Below, piece after piece: positions 56,573 to 64,000 of a DNA stretch of 64,000 nucleotides. The stretch comes from Paraburkholderia edwinii (GTDB lineage: Bacteria > Pseudomonadota > Gammaproteobacteria > Burkholderiales > Burkholderiaceae). The position numbers and the translations under genes were made by a program. The DNA lies in contig NZ_CP080095.1 in NCBI RefSeq assembly GCF_019428685.1, positions 744,001 through 808,000 of the forward strand, written 5' to 3'. The notes beneath the pieces were generated by a model, which was not told the DNA's origin, did no database searches, and worked only from the letters and a program-made list of their open reading frames with translations. Every line of letters begins with the position of its first letter. The first letter of the stretch is position 1.

Positions 56573-56632
56573 CCACTCCGGGCTTTGGCCCTGTTGTGGG
56601 TCGATTACCGGAAAAAATGGAAGGACAGATTC

Positions 56633-56992
56633 ATGCCTTATACCCAAACAATCTATTGCCACGGCGCACCGCTATTTAGCGAAGTCGGAGGCCAAGGCTC
56701 GGGGAATTATATGAGCGGTCAGCAGGCTGCCAAGCAAGTGTCGAATCAGGTCAATCCCGACACCAAGGTCATCGACTATCGTTCATGCTATGGCGCCAAT
56801 GGCGGTCCAATCTCGAATGCCCAGATGCTCTCCAACGAGACAGGAAAGACGGTCATTGGGTATCAGGGCACCTATAGTGGCGTAAGCTCGCATCCTGTTA
56901 CGTTTCATCCGCAATCTTCCGCGACTGCGTGCGTGACGGGTGCGTTGAACAACGCGTTTGGTTCGATAGGTGCAGTTGCCAAGAAGCTCTGA
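56633..56992 (+). CDS. Small protein after RHS, candidate separate effector tip
   Basis: The 119-residue product has no family I can name. It starts 60 bases after the RHS stop in the same reading frame, with AAGGA 7 bases before its ATG, so it can be translated alone. Cys9-His10-Gly11 and Ser51-Cys52 are spaced about 40 residues apart. The segment SCYGANGG, then AQMLSNETGKTVIGYQGTY, resembles the active-site neighbourhood of clan CD cysteine peptidases (CHAT, C80) by eye. No signal peptide is present. It could be a detached toxin tip, a remnant of one, or an immunity protein; the first is my preferred inference. Confidence 0.5.
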   Translation: MPYTQTIYCHGAPLFSEVGGQGSGNYMSGQQAAKQVSNQVNPDTKVIDYRSCYGANGGPISNAQMLSNETGKTVIGYQGTYSGVSSHPVTFHPQSSATACVTGALNNAFGSIGAVAKKL

Positions 56993-57114
56993 CGAGTCCT
57001 GTGCGTGGCGTGTGCTTATGACGAAGACCGGGGGCGATGAGACCGTAGACAAGCGATGGCGGGCCTTGCCCGGTTGTGTTGCTGCATAATGTCCTGCGTC
57101 GCTCTCGTCCAATC

Positions 57115-58269
57115 ATGACCACCACCGCCGATTCTTCCTCCGCTCCCCACGCTTTTGCTACGATCACGTGGCCCGAAGCCGATGGCCCGCAATCCGCCCG
57201 CTGGCGCTCCGAAGCAGGCGTGCCGCCACCCAAACGCGTCGTCCTCGCCGACGACCGCACGACAGCCGATGCCGCCTACCGTCTTGCATGCGAAGGCACG
57301 GCATTGCTTTGGCGCGGCGACTTCCAGAACGCGCGGCAACTGCTGCAGGCGATGACACGCAGGCTCGAGCGCAAGCCGCCCAAACGCGCATCCTCGCCGC
57401 TGGATGCGTTCAACCTGCACCGGCAAGCGCAATCGCAGCGGGCGCGCACGCTCGGCATGCTGCTGATTCCGCTCGACGCGGACTACACGATTCCGCTGCG
57501 TCGCGCACCCAATGTGCAGGACGCGTGCACGGAAGCGTACGGCGCGCCGGGCGGCGATGCGTCGGTGGTGTCGCTGCGTGAGCTGCTCGGGCTGATCGGC
57601 GCGCATGAATGGCGCAAGAAGGGCGTCGAGATTCCGGCGCTCGGTGAACGCATCCATCCGCATTACGGCGTGTTTTCGCCGGTGCGCGGGGAATACATCG
57701 ATCTGGTCGCGCGCACGCCGCTGCCTTCGCTGGAGCTAGCGTTCGATATCGGCACCGGGACCGGCGTGCTGTCCGCCGTGCTCGCGAAGCGCGGCGTCAG
57801 CAAGGTTGTCGCCACTGATCAGGATGCGCGTGCGCTCGCCTGTGCCCGCGAAAACCTCGAGCGCCTCGGCTATGCGAGCCGTGTGGAAGTGGTCGAAGCG
57901 GATCTGTTTGCGCCGGGCCGCGCGCCGCTTATCGTGTGCAATCCGCCGTGGCTGCCCGCGCGGCCGGCGTCGCCGATCGAGCACGCAATCTACGATCACG
58001 AGAGCCGGATGCTGCTCGGCTTTCTCAATGGTCTCGCCGAACATCTCGAACCGAACGGCGAGGGCTGGCTGATTCTGTCGGACTTCGCGGAACACCTTGG
58101 CTTGCGCACGCGCGACGATCTGCTCTCAGCAATTGATCGCGCGAAGCTCGTGGTCGCGGGGCGCGAAGACATCCGGCCGCGTCATCCGAAGGCGACCGAC
58201 CCGTCCGACCCGCTGCATGCGGCGCGGGCGGCGGAAGTGACGTCGCTGTGGCGTCTGAAGGCGCGGTAG
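57115..58269 (+). CDS. Class I SAM-dependent methyltransferase
   Basis: The 384-residue protein has an N-terminal helical region of unknown role (about 1-190) and a Rossmann methyltransferase domain. That domain shows motif I LAFDIGTGTGVLSAVLA, motif II VVATDQDARAL, and IVCNPPWLP, an NPPW motif. (D/N)PP(Y/W) is typical of N-methyltransferases acting on Gln, Asn or bases (HemK, RsmC, Dam-like). The overall pattern recalls PrmC/RsmC-type enzymes, but the substrate is unknown. It begins the non-T6SS region at the right. Confidence 0.85.
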   Translation: MTTTADSSSAPHAFATITWPEADGPQSARWRSEAGVPPPKRVVLADDRTTADAAYRLACEGTALLWRGDFQNARQLLQAMTRRLERKPPKRASSPLDAFNLHRQAQSQRARTLGMLLIPLDADYTIPLRRAPNVQDACTEAYGAPGGDASVVSLRELLGLIGAHEWRKKGVEIPALGERIHPHYGVFSPVRGEYIDLVARTPLPSLELAFDIGTGTGVLSAVLAKRGVSKVVATDQDARALACARENLERLGYASRVEVVEADLFAPGRAPLIVCNPPWLPARPASPIEHAIYDHESRMLLGFLNGLAEHLEPNGEGWLILSDFAEHLGLRTRDDLLSAIDRAKLVVAGREDIRPRHPKATDPSDPLHAARAAEVTSLWRLKAR

Positions 58270-58438
58270 GCACGGCAGGCGCAGCGAATGTGAGACTCGC
58301 GTAGCAAGCTGCCCGGTAGCTCAGCATCAAAGGCCTCCGGCTCTTAGGCGCTTGCGCGGTATTGGCGACCAGGTAATTGACCGCCGTTTGACCCACCGCC
58401 GTTCACCGCCCATCAGGCGCGAACATCCGGCGCGACGC

Positions 58439-59707
58439 TTACCGTCCCACGCTCGCCAGATAGCTCAACGCACCCATCCCCGCCGCCAGCCCGCTCGCAA
58501 AACAGGCGGTGAGCAGATACCCCCCCGTCGGCGCTTCCCAATCGAGCATCTCACCCGCGCAGAACACACCGGGCAGTTCGCGAATCATCAGATGGGAATC
58601 GAGCGCCTCGAACGGCACGCCGCCGGCGCTGCTGATCGCCTCTTCGATCGGCCGCGCGCGTACGAGCCGCAGCGGCAGCGCCTTGATCGAGCGCGCCACA
58701 CGCTCGATATCGAAGTAGTCCTCTTTCGACAGGCACTCGTGCAGCAGGCCCAGCTTCACGCCCGCAATGCCGATCCGGCTCTGCAGATGGCTCGACATCG
58801 AACGCGAGCCGCGCGGCCGCACGACTTCGTCGATCACGCGTTCTCGCGAGAGTCCCGGCGCGAGATCAAGCTGGATGACCGCGGCGCCGTCCGCCTGCAT
58901 GCGTTCGCGAATCGGGCCCGACAGCGCATAGACGAGACTGCCTTCGACGCCTGTCGTCGTGACGACGAACTCGCCTTGCCGGTGCTGGATCTGGTTGTCG
59001 ACATCGGTCACCGAGATCGCGACCGCCTTCACCGGCTGGCCCGCAAAGCGTTCGCGAAACGGCTCGGTCCAGTCCGTGTCGAAGCCGCAGTTCGACGGCG
59101 CGAGCGGCGCGACCGGCACATCGCGCGCTTCGAGCAGCGGCACCCACGACGCGTCGGAGCCTAGCCGCGGCCAGCTGCCGCCGCCAAGCGCAAGGATCAC
59201 CGCATCGGTGTGCAGGATTTGCTTGCCGGTCGGCGTCGCGAGGCGCAGCGCGTGCCGCGTGCGGGCGTCCGCGCCCGCTGCGTCCCAGCCGACCCACTTG
59301 TGCCGCATGTGAAAACGCACGCCCGATTCGCGCAGCCGATGCAGCCAGGCGCGCAGCAGCGGCGCCGCTTTCATGTCGGTCGGAAACACGCGCCCCGAAC
59401 TGCCGACGAACGTATCGACACCGAGCTCGCTCGTCCACACGCGCAGTGCGTCAGGGCCGAAGCGGTCGAACAGCGGTCCGATCTGCGCGTGGCGCTTGCC
59501 ATATCGCGCAATAAAGCGGTCGAGCGGTTCCGAATGCGTGATGTTCATGCCGCCCTTGCCGGCCATCAGAAACTTGCGGCCAACTGACGGCATCGCGTCA
59601 TAGACGTCGACCTGCACGCCGTGCTGGACGAGCGCTTCGGCCGCCATCAATCCGGCGGGGCCGCCGCCGATAACGGCGACGCTATGACGGTCATGCAAAA
59701 TCGACAT
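58439..59707 (-). CDS. BaiN/HI0933-like flavoprotein
   Basis: The 422-residue protein has an N-terminal FAD-binding Rossmann motif, VAVIGGGPAGLMAAEAL. It also contains GRKFLMAGKGGMNITHSEP, which is diagnostic of the HI0933/YhiN/BaiN family, and FVGSSGRVFPTDMKA. The C-terminal GVFCAGEMLDWEAPTGGYLL closes the FAD site. Members are NAD(P)/FAD oxidoreductases of mostly unknown substrate. I chose the ATG at MSILHDRHS rather than 16 codons upstream because the homology begins there. It is convergent with the methyltransferase. Confidence 0.88.
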   Translation of the reverse strand: MSILHDRHSVAVIGGGPAGLMAAEALVQHGVQVDVYDAMPSVGRKFLMAGKGGMNITHSEPLDRFIARYGKRHAQIGPLFDRFGPDALRVWTSELGVDTFVGSSGRVFPTDMKAAPLLRAWLHRLRESGVRFHMRHKWVGWDAAGADARTRHALRLATPTGKQILHTDAVILALGGGSWPRLGSDASWVPLLEARDVPVAPLAPSNCGFDTDWTEPFRERFAGQPVKAVAISVTDVDNQIQHRQGEFVVTTTGVEGSLVYALSGPIRERMQADGAAVIQLDLAPGLSRERVIDEVVRPRGSRSMSSHLQSRIGIAGVKLGLLHECLSKEDYFDIERVARSIKALPLRLVRARPIEEAISSAGGVPFEALDSHLMIRELPGVFCAGEMLDWEAPTGGYLLTACFASGLAAGMGALSYLASVGR

Positions 59708-60095
59708 GCGTGGCAAAGAAGCGAGAGTGGGGTGTCGGGCAAACGCGCCTGACAACGGTTACAGGAGAAAGCGGGCCGTCAGGTGGCATCCGCATTTTCC
59801 CATAGGCGCACGGTGCGGCCCAATGCGCATTGCGCGGCCGGGACAGACGTATTGTGCAATGCGCGCCTTTCGAAGCGCTTTGCGGTCTGACAAAACGGCA
59901 CGCTGGCGGCCGGCTTATTTTTACCGCATCGCGACCTATACTTTTTGACAACCCTCCATTGGACGCGCTTCGCGTCATTTCCCCGCGCACACGCCACCTG
60001 CCAGCCGATCGAACCAGGCCAATCTGCCGCGCGGTTCATCGCATAGACCAAACGGCATGGACGCGCGCGCACTCATTGATGTGAGGAGTACTGCC
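59708..60095. other. Intergenic region, about 390 bases
   Basis: This gap lies between the start of the leftward flavoprotein and the rightward DUF1059 gene and should hold both promoters. TATACT (59937-59942) and TTGACA (59945-59950) are present, but their order and spacing do not form one promoter. No gene, RNA or repeat was found. Confidence 0.5.
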
Positions 60096-60308
60096 ATGAG
60101 CCGCGTATTTATCGATTGTCGTGAATTTCCAAGCGACATTGGGTGTTCGGTCGCGTTGTGCGCCGATTCGGAAAGCGAGCTGCTCGAAGCCGCCGTGCAG
60201 CACGCGGTCGCGGTGCACAAGCACGAGGACTCGCCCGAACTGCGCTCGCAGTTGAAGACGATGTTTCACAACGGCACGCCGCCGGCCGAAACGGCACGCA
60301 GTGCGTGA
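60096..60308 (+). CDS. DUF1059 small protein
   Basis: The 70-residue product begins MSRVFIDCREFPSDIGCSVALCADSE, followed by two predicted helices and a tail containing LRSQLKTMFHNG. Two cysteines near residues 8 and 16 and the LEAAVQHAVAVHKHED helix fit DUF1059, whose function is unknown. GAGGAG lies about 8 bases before the ATG. Confidence 0.8.
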   Translation: MSRVFIDCREFPSDIGCSVALCADSESELLEAAVQHAVAVHKHEDSPELRSQLKTMFHNGTPPAETARSA

Positions 60309-60422
60309 GCAAGAGCCGGCCCGCGGGCCGGCGTTGGGGCATGCATGCCGACCGGCATCCGCATTCGCGCTGCCGGTCAGAGATACCGCATCGGCGGAAA
60401 GCGCGCGCCGCTTGACCTGATG

Positions 60423-61979
60423 TCAGGTCACCACGCCCACTTGCCAGGGCACGAACTCATTCTGCCCATACCCGTGCACTTCGCTTTTCGAGCGCGTGCC
60501 TGACGCGCAGTCGAGCATCATCCGGAAGATCGCTTCGCCGAGTTCGTCGATCGATGCCGTGCCGTCGATGACGCCGCCGCAGTTGATGTCCATATCGTCC
60601 TGCTGACGCTCCCACAGCGCGGTGTTGGTCGCGAGCTTGAGCGACGGCGACGGCGCGCAGCCGTACGCGGAGCCGCGGCCGGTCGTGAAGCAGATCAGGT
60701 TCGCGCCCGACGCGACCTGGCCCGTCGCCGACATCGGGTCGTAGCCGGGCGAGTCCATAAACACGAAACCTTTCGCGGTGATCGGCTGCGCGTATTCGTA
60801 GACGTCGACGAGATTGGTCGTACCGCCCTTGGCGACGGCGCCGAGCGATTTTTCGAGGATCGTCGTGAGGCCGCCCACCTTGTTGCCGGCCGACGGATTG
60901 TTGTCGAGCGCGGCGTCGTTGCGCGCGCAGTAGTCCTGCCACCACGCGATGCGCGCGAGCAGCTTCTCGCCGACCTCGCGGCTCACCGCGCGACGCGTCA
61001 GTAGATGCTCGGCGCCGTAGACTTCCGGCGTCTCGGAGAGAATCGCGGTGCCGCCATGCCGCACGACCCGGTCGACGGCCGCGCCGAGCGCGGGGTTCGC
61101 CGAAATGCCCGAGTAGCCGTCGGAGCCGCCGCATTGCAGCCCGATGTTCAGATACGACGCCGGCACCGGCTCGCGCGTGGCGCGATTCGCGTCGGCGAGC
61201 ATCTCGCGCACCATCGCGATGCCGCGCTCGATGGTCTTGCGCGTGCCGCCGCTATCCTGAATTGTGAAGCTGCGCAGCTTCGGCTGGTCGTCCTTGAGGC
61301 CGCCCGATTCGAGCACGCCGCCGATCTGATTCGCCTCGCAGCCGAGGCCGACAAACAGCACCGACGCGAAGTTTGGATGCACGGCATAGCCCGCCAATGT
61401 GCGGCGCAGAATCTTCATGCCTTCGCCGAGCGTATCGATGCCGCAGCCGAGACCATGCGTGAGCGCGATCACCCCGTCGACGTTCGGATAGTCGGCGAGC
61501 GCGTGCGGGTTCACGTCGCGCCGGAAATGATCGGCGATGGCGCGCGCCACGGTCGCGGAACAGTTGACGCTTGTCAGCACGCCGATGAAATTGCGCGTTG
61601 CAATGCGGCCGTCCGCGCGGCGGATGCCCATGAAATGCGCGGGTGGGTCGGCGAAATCCGTTGCATGCACATCGATGCCGAACTCGTGCTCGCGCGCGAA
61701 TTCCGCCATACCGAGGTTGTGCACGTGCACGTGCTGGCCACGCGCGATCGCGTCGCGCGCGACGCCGATAATCTGGTTGTAGCGCTTGACCGGCTCACCC
61801 TTTGCAATCGCGCGTGTCGCAACCTTATGGCCCGGCGGAATCAGTCCTGCGACGACGAGGTCTTCCGCCTCGATGCGCATGCCCGGCACGAGCTGCCGCG
61901 TCGCGATGATGACGTCGTCGTTGGGATGAAGGCGGATGGTGGAATGAACGGATTGCGCTGCAACTGATTCAGTCGGCAT
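60423..61979 (-). CDS. UxaA/GarD family sugar-acid dehydratase
   Basis: The 518-residue protein has an N-terminal SAF domain (about 12-85, with TRQLVPGMRIEAEDLVVAG) and the large UxaA/GarD catalytic domain. The latter shows GLGCEANQIGG, NIGLQCGGSDGYSGISANPALG, GNKVGGLTTILEKSLGA and DSPGYDPMSATGQVASGANL. E. coli UxaA acts on altronate and GarD on galactarate; both use an iron centre. Length fits either; altronate dehydratase is the commoner annotation for this form. It has no sugar-acid operon around it here. The downstream gene is convergent. Confidence 0.85.
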   Translation of the reverse strand: MPTESVAAQSVHSTIRLHPNDDVIIATRQLVPGMRIEAEDLVVAGLIPPGHKVATRAIAKGEPVKRYNQIIGVARDAIARGQHVHVHNLGMAEFAREHEFGIDVHATDFADPPAHFMGIRRADGRIATRNFIGVLTSVNCSATVARAIADHFRRDVNPHALADYPNVDGVIALTHGLGCGIDTLGEGMKILRRTLAGYAVHPNFASVLFVGLGCEANQIGGVLESGGLKDDQPKLRSFTIQDSGGTRKTIERGIAMVREMLADANRATREPVPASYLNIGLQCGGSDGYSGISANPALGAAVDRVVRHGGTAILSETPEVYGAEHLLTRRAVSREVGEKLLARIAWWQDYCARNDAALDNNPSAGNKVGGLTTILEKSLGAVAKGGTTNLVDVYEYAQPITAKGFVFMDSPGYDPMSATGQVASGANLICFTTGRGSAYGCAPSPSLKLATNTALWERQQDDMDINCGGVIDGTASIDELGEAIFRMMLDCASGTRSKSEVHGYGQNEFVPWQVGVVT

Positions 61980-62254
61980 GGGCTGGCCTCGAAACGGGGA
62001 CGTTGGGCAGAAGCGGCTATCTTGGGCTATCGTGCGGCGCATCGATCGATATGCGCCGCGCGCGCTTTTCTTTTGCAAACGATCACAGAATAGCCGATTG
62101 CCGACAGGCCATGCGAGCGCGACGAAGATGCGTGCCGGAGGGGCGCGCGGTGCAGTCGGCCGCGCGCCATGCGATCGCGCCGCGACAGCGGCGCGCGAGC
62201 GTCTTAGCTTTTGCAGATGGTCCAGGTATCAGCCTGCGCGTTCAACCCGCGCAT

Positions 62255-62575
62255 TTACCCCGGATACGCCTCATCAACTTTCAACCCCGCAAGCTTGAAG
62301 ATCACCCGCAGCGTTTGCGGTTTGATATCGCGCCGTGAAGCGAGTGTCGACATCACAAAGTCGAGCACTTTGGCGTACTTGAGCATGATCAGAACCGTCT
62401 CGAGATCGACGCTGCCGTCGCGCATGACCTCGGCAAGACGCAGCATCTCGACCGAGATATCGCGCGCCATTTCGAGCTCGAGCTGCTGTTTCTCGGTCCA
62501 TTCCGGAGTCGTCGTTAGTTTCGCGAGCAGTTCCTGAAACTTCTGCTCCGCGTTTCCGTTGGGTGTCGTATCCAT
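62255..62575 (-). CDS. Conserved small hypothetical protein
   Basis: The 106-residue product is predicted to be all helical and soluble, with a polar, Asn/Thr-rich N-terminus and the segment EMARDISVEMLRLAEVMRDG. I do not recognise a family. The codon pattern fits its neighbours and the ATG has a plausible context (GAGGCGGCA). It is read leftward into a 275-base gap before the dehydratase start. Confidence 0.65.
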   Translation of the reverse strand: MDTTPNGNAEQKFQELLAKLTTTPEWTEKQQLELEMARDISVEMLRLAEVMRDGSVDLETVLIMLKYAKVLDFVMSTLASRRDIKPQTLRVIFKLAGLKVDEAYPG

Positions 62576-63019
62576 TGCCGCCTCTTCTGGTCTGAGCGCG
62601 CTTACTGTGGGCAGTCGCGGCACGCTTCAGGTTAGGTTACGTTCGCCCCCGTCCTGTTACGCCTGGATGCATGCATGTTACGCGTGACGGGTACGACTTC
62701 CCCCGAAGTCACCGGTTCACCGCTTCGTTCGAGGCGGCCGGCAGCTTTGGTCGTTATTCGCGACAAGGCGTCGGGCTCGTCCGTCCGATCGACCTCGTGC
62801 GCGTTGTGGCGCGTGGCGCCACGTTGCGTTGCTCGTTTCATACAGCGCCCTTGATGGGGTCCAACGCTGCATAAAGCGTTCCTATCTGGTGTTCGTGCAC
62901 CGTTTTTGAGCGCGGCGAACGACGAAGCCCGCCGCGCTTTTCGGTAAACTGACAGCAACTTCTTCTTTTTTCCGTCGCCTGACGCACGTTTTTCATGCAA
63001 TCGGTGGCACGCAACCTCG
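62576..63019. other. Intergenic region, about 440 bases
   Basis: No gene is convincing here. The region contains several short inverted repeats: CCCGTC/GACGGG around 62652-62690, GTGGCGCCAC near 62811-62821, and AACGCT/AGCGTT near 62863-62879. A GC-rich hairpin GCGCGGC/GCCGCGC (62910-62916 and 62931-62937) is followed by TTTT. An unannotated small RNA ending at that hairpin is possible but not supported further. Confidence 0.5.
62909..62941 (+). terminator. Possible terminator hairpin before the last methyltransferase
   Basis: AGCGCGGC pairs with GCCGCGCT across a 14-base loop, and TTTT follows. The T-run is short and there is no obvious upstream gene on this strand for about 900 bases, so it may belong to an unrecognised RNA or be a chance hairpin. 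Confidence 0.35.
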
Positions 63020-63850
63020 ATGTCCAGTAAAAATTACGAGATCCGGCCCAATCAATCCGTCGAACTGCTAAAGGAACTGCACATCCTGACGCGCGACGGC
63101 AAGATGAATCAGGACAGCCGCCGCAAACTCAAGCAGGTCTATCACCTGTTCCAGTTTATCGAGCCGCTGCTGCAAGATGTAAAGCAAACGAAAGGCTCGG
63201 TGTCGCTCGTCGATCACGGCGCGGGAAAATCCTATCTCGGCTTTATTCTGTATGACCTTTTCTTCAAGGATCTGCGCGATAACTCGCACATCTACGGCAT
63301 CGAGACGCGCGAAGAACTCGTCGCGAAGTCGGAGGAACTGGCCGCACGGCTTGGCTTTGGCGGGATGTCTTTTCTGAATCTGTCAGTGGCCGAATCGATC
63401 GAGTCGGACCGGCTGCCGCCGACCATCGACATCGTGACTGCGCTGCACGCCTGCAACACCGCCACCGACGATGCGATCCGTTTCGCGCTGCAAAAGCGCG
63501 CGCAGTACGTCGTCGTGGTGCCGTGCTGTCAGGCGGAGGTGGCGGGTGTGCTCAAGCGCAACAAGAGCAAGTCGCTTGGCAATGCCCTAACCGAAATCTG
63601 GCGCCATCCACTGCATACACGAGAGTTCGGCAGCCAGATCACCAATGTGCTGCGTTGTCTGCAACTCGAGGCGCACGGCTATCAGGTGAACGTCACCGAG
63701 CTGGTCGGCTGGGAACACTCGATGAAGAACGAGCTGATCATCGCGCACTACAAGGATTTGCCGCGACGCAAACCGACCGAGCGGTTGCACGAAGTGATGG
63801 AGACGTTCGGTCTCGACGAATTGCGCGAGCGGTTTTTCGTCGACGCCTGA
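63020..63850 (+). CDS. SAM-dependent methyltransferase (Methyltransf_32-like)
   Basis: The 276-residue protein has motif I as SLVDHGAGKSYLGFILYD. Then come YGIETREEL, DIVTALHACNTATDDAI and a VVVVPCCQAEV segment. The HACNTATD and PCCQ pair is characteristic of the methyltransferase family that includes GSTCD-like and METTL25-like proteins, many acting on RNA or proteins. The substrate is unknown. A GC-rich hairpin (63859-63877) lies between its stop and the convergent gene. Confidence 0.82.
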   Translation: MSSKNYEIRPNQSVELLKELHILTRDGKMNQDSRRKLKQVYHLFQFIEPLLQDVKQTKGSVSLVDHGAGKSYLGFILYDLFFKDLRDNSHIYGIETREELVAKSEELAARLGFGGMSFLNLSVAESIESDRLPPTIDIVTALHACNTATDDAIRFALQKRAQYVVVVPCCQAEVAGVLKRNKSKSLGNALTEIWRHPLHTREFGSQITNVLRCLQLEAHGYQVNVTELVGWEHSMKNELIIAHYKDLPRRKPTERLHEVMETFGLDELRERFFVDA

Positions 63851-63877
63851 GCGCGGCGCGGCCGGCGCTCCCGGCCG

Positions 63878-64000
63878 TCAGTCGGTCCCGGTATCGGCCC
63901 GCGCCGCCATCCATTGCTGCCAGCCTTGCCGGCCGAGCCGCCGCAACGTTTCCTGATTGCGTTCGTAGATGTCGGCGGCATCGGGAAATGCATCGACTGC
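63878..64000 (-). CDS. C-terminus of a leftward gene, truncated by window edge
   Basis: Reading leftward from the window end, the frame is open for 40 residues and ends at a TGA whose complement is 63878-63880. The residues include ADIYERNQETLRRLGRQGWQQ, an acidic start and a helical amphipathic tail. The family cannot be named from so little. It is convergent with the methyltransferase and separated by 27 bases holding the hairpin CGGCCGG-CGCTC-CCGGCCG. Confidence 0.6.
   Translation of the reverse strand, partial: AVDAFPDAADIYERNQETLRRLGRQGWQQWMAARADTGTD

Noticed and set aside
56573..56632. Extending the small post-RHS protein upstream to the TTG at 56585
   Set aside because: The extra residues (ALLWVDYRKKWKDRF) have no ribosome site before the TTG, while the ATG at 56633 has AAGGA at good spacing.
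61005..61967. A 320-codon plus-strand open frame opposite the UxaA/GarD-family gene
   Set aside because: It has no motif or ribosome site, and the opposite strand has full-length family homology.
62671..62874. A 67-codon plus-strand open frame in the gap before the last methyltransferase
   Set aside because: There is no ribosome-binding site, no recognisable family, and the composition looks like shadow sequence. An overlapping minus-strand frame (62632-63000) is equally weak.
63748..63993. An 81-codon minus-strand frame spanning the end of the last methyltransferase
   Set aside because: It overlaps the certain methyltransferase 3' end. A different minus frame, open to the window edge and ending at 63878, gives the more protein-like C-terminus.

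Overview
The window is a GC-rich (roughly 60-67% by eye) beta-proteobacterial chromosome segment. Gene order and protein features fit a Burkholderiaceae genome (Burkholderia, Paraburkholderia or Caballeronia). The run thiGE, mlaFEDACB, ABC exporter, bolA/ibaG, murA, hisGDCB, marC, hisHAFIE, tatABC, petABC, sspAB is typical of that family. I infer the family; I did not confirm the species.

Region 1 (1-27.3 kb) is core housekeeping, almost all on the + strand. It starts inside thiG and continues with thiE, which carries a long N-terminal extension. The outer-membrane lipid-asymmetry system follows (mlaF, E, D, A, C, B), then an ABC-2 exporter pair, a BolA-like protein, and murA. A nearly complete histidine operon (hisG, D, C, B, H, A, F, I, E) is interrupted by a marC-type membrane gene. 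Then come a DUF4870 protein, a HIT hydrolase, the twin-arginine translocase (tatABC), a divergent HtrA-type protease and a Nif3-like protein. The cytochrome bc1 operon petABC (its Rieske protein has a twin-arginine signal), sspAB, tRNA-Thr(UGU) and a clear rho-independent terminator close the region.

Region 2 (27.3-57.0 kb) is a complete type VI secretion system placed just after the tRNA gene. A leftward arm runs from clpV through tssB, tssC, hcp, tssJ, tssK, tssL and tssM. A rightward arm runs from a TagK-like gene through tagJ, tssE, tssF, tssG, tssA and a second, diverged tssF. The arms share an AT-rich divergent control region at about 40.1-40.5 kb. Downstream is an effector module, apparently with its own operator-like inverted repeat: vgrG, a DUF2169 protein, a PAAR-like DUF4150 protein, a giant RHS protein that stops where a toxin tip would normally begin, and a separate 119-residue protein carrying a His-Gly / Ser-Cys pair. 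No immunity gene is obvious. No FHA, PpkA or PppA genes are seen.

Region 3 (57-64 kb) returns to ordinary genes: a class I methyltransferase, a BaiN/HI0933-like flavoprotein, a DUF1059 protein, a UxaA/GarD-family sugar-acid dehydratase, a small unknown protein, a second methyltransferase and the C-terminus of a leftward gene cut by the window edge.

The parts most worth following up are the separate RHS tip candidate, the duplicated tssF, the operator in front of vgrG, an A9 homopolymer inside tssM, and a short match between the tRNA 3' half and the far end of the T6SS block.
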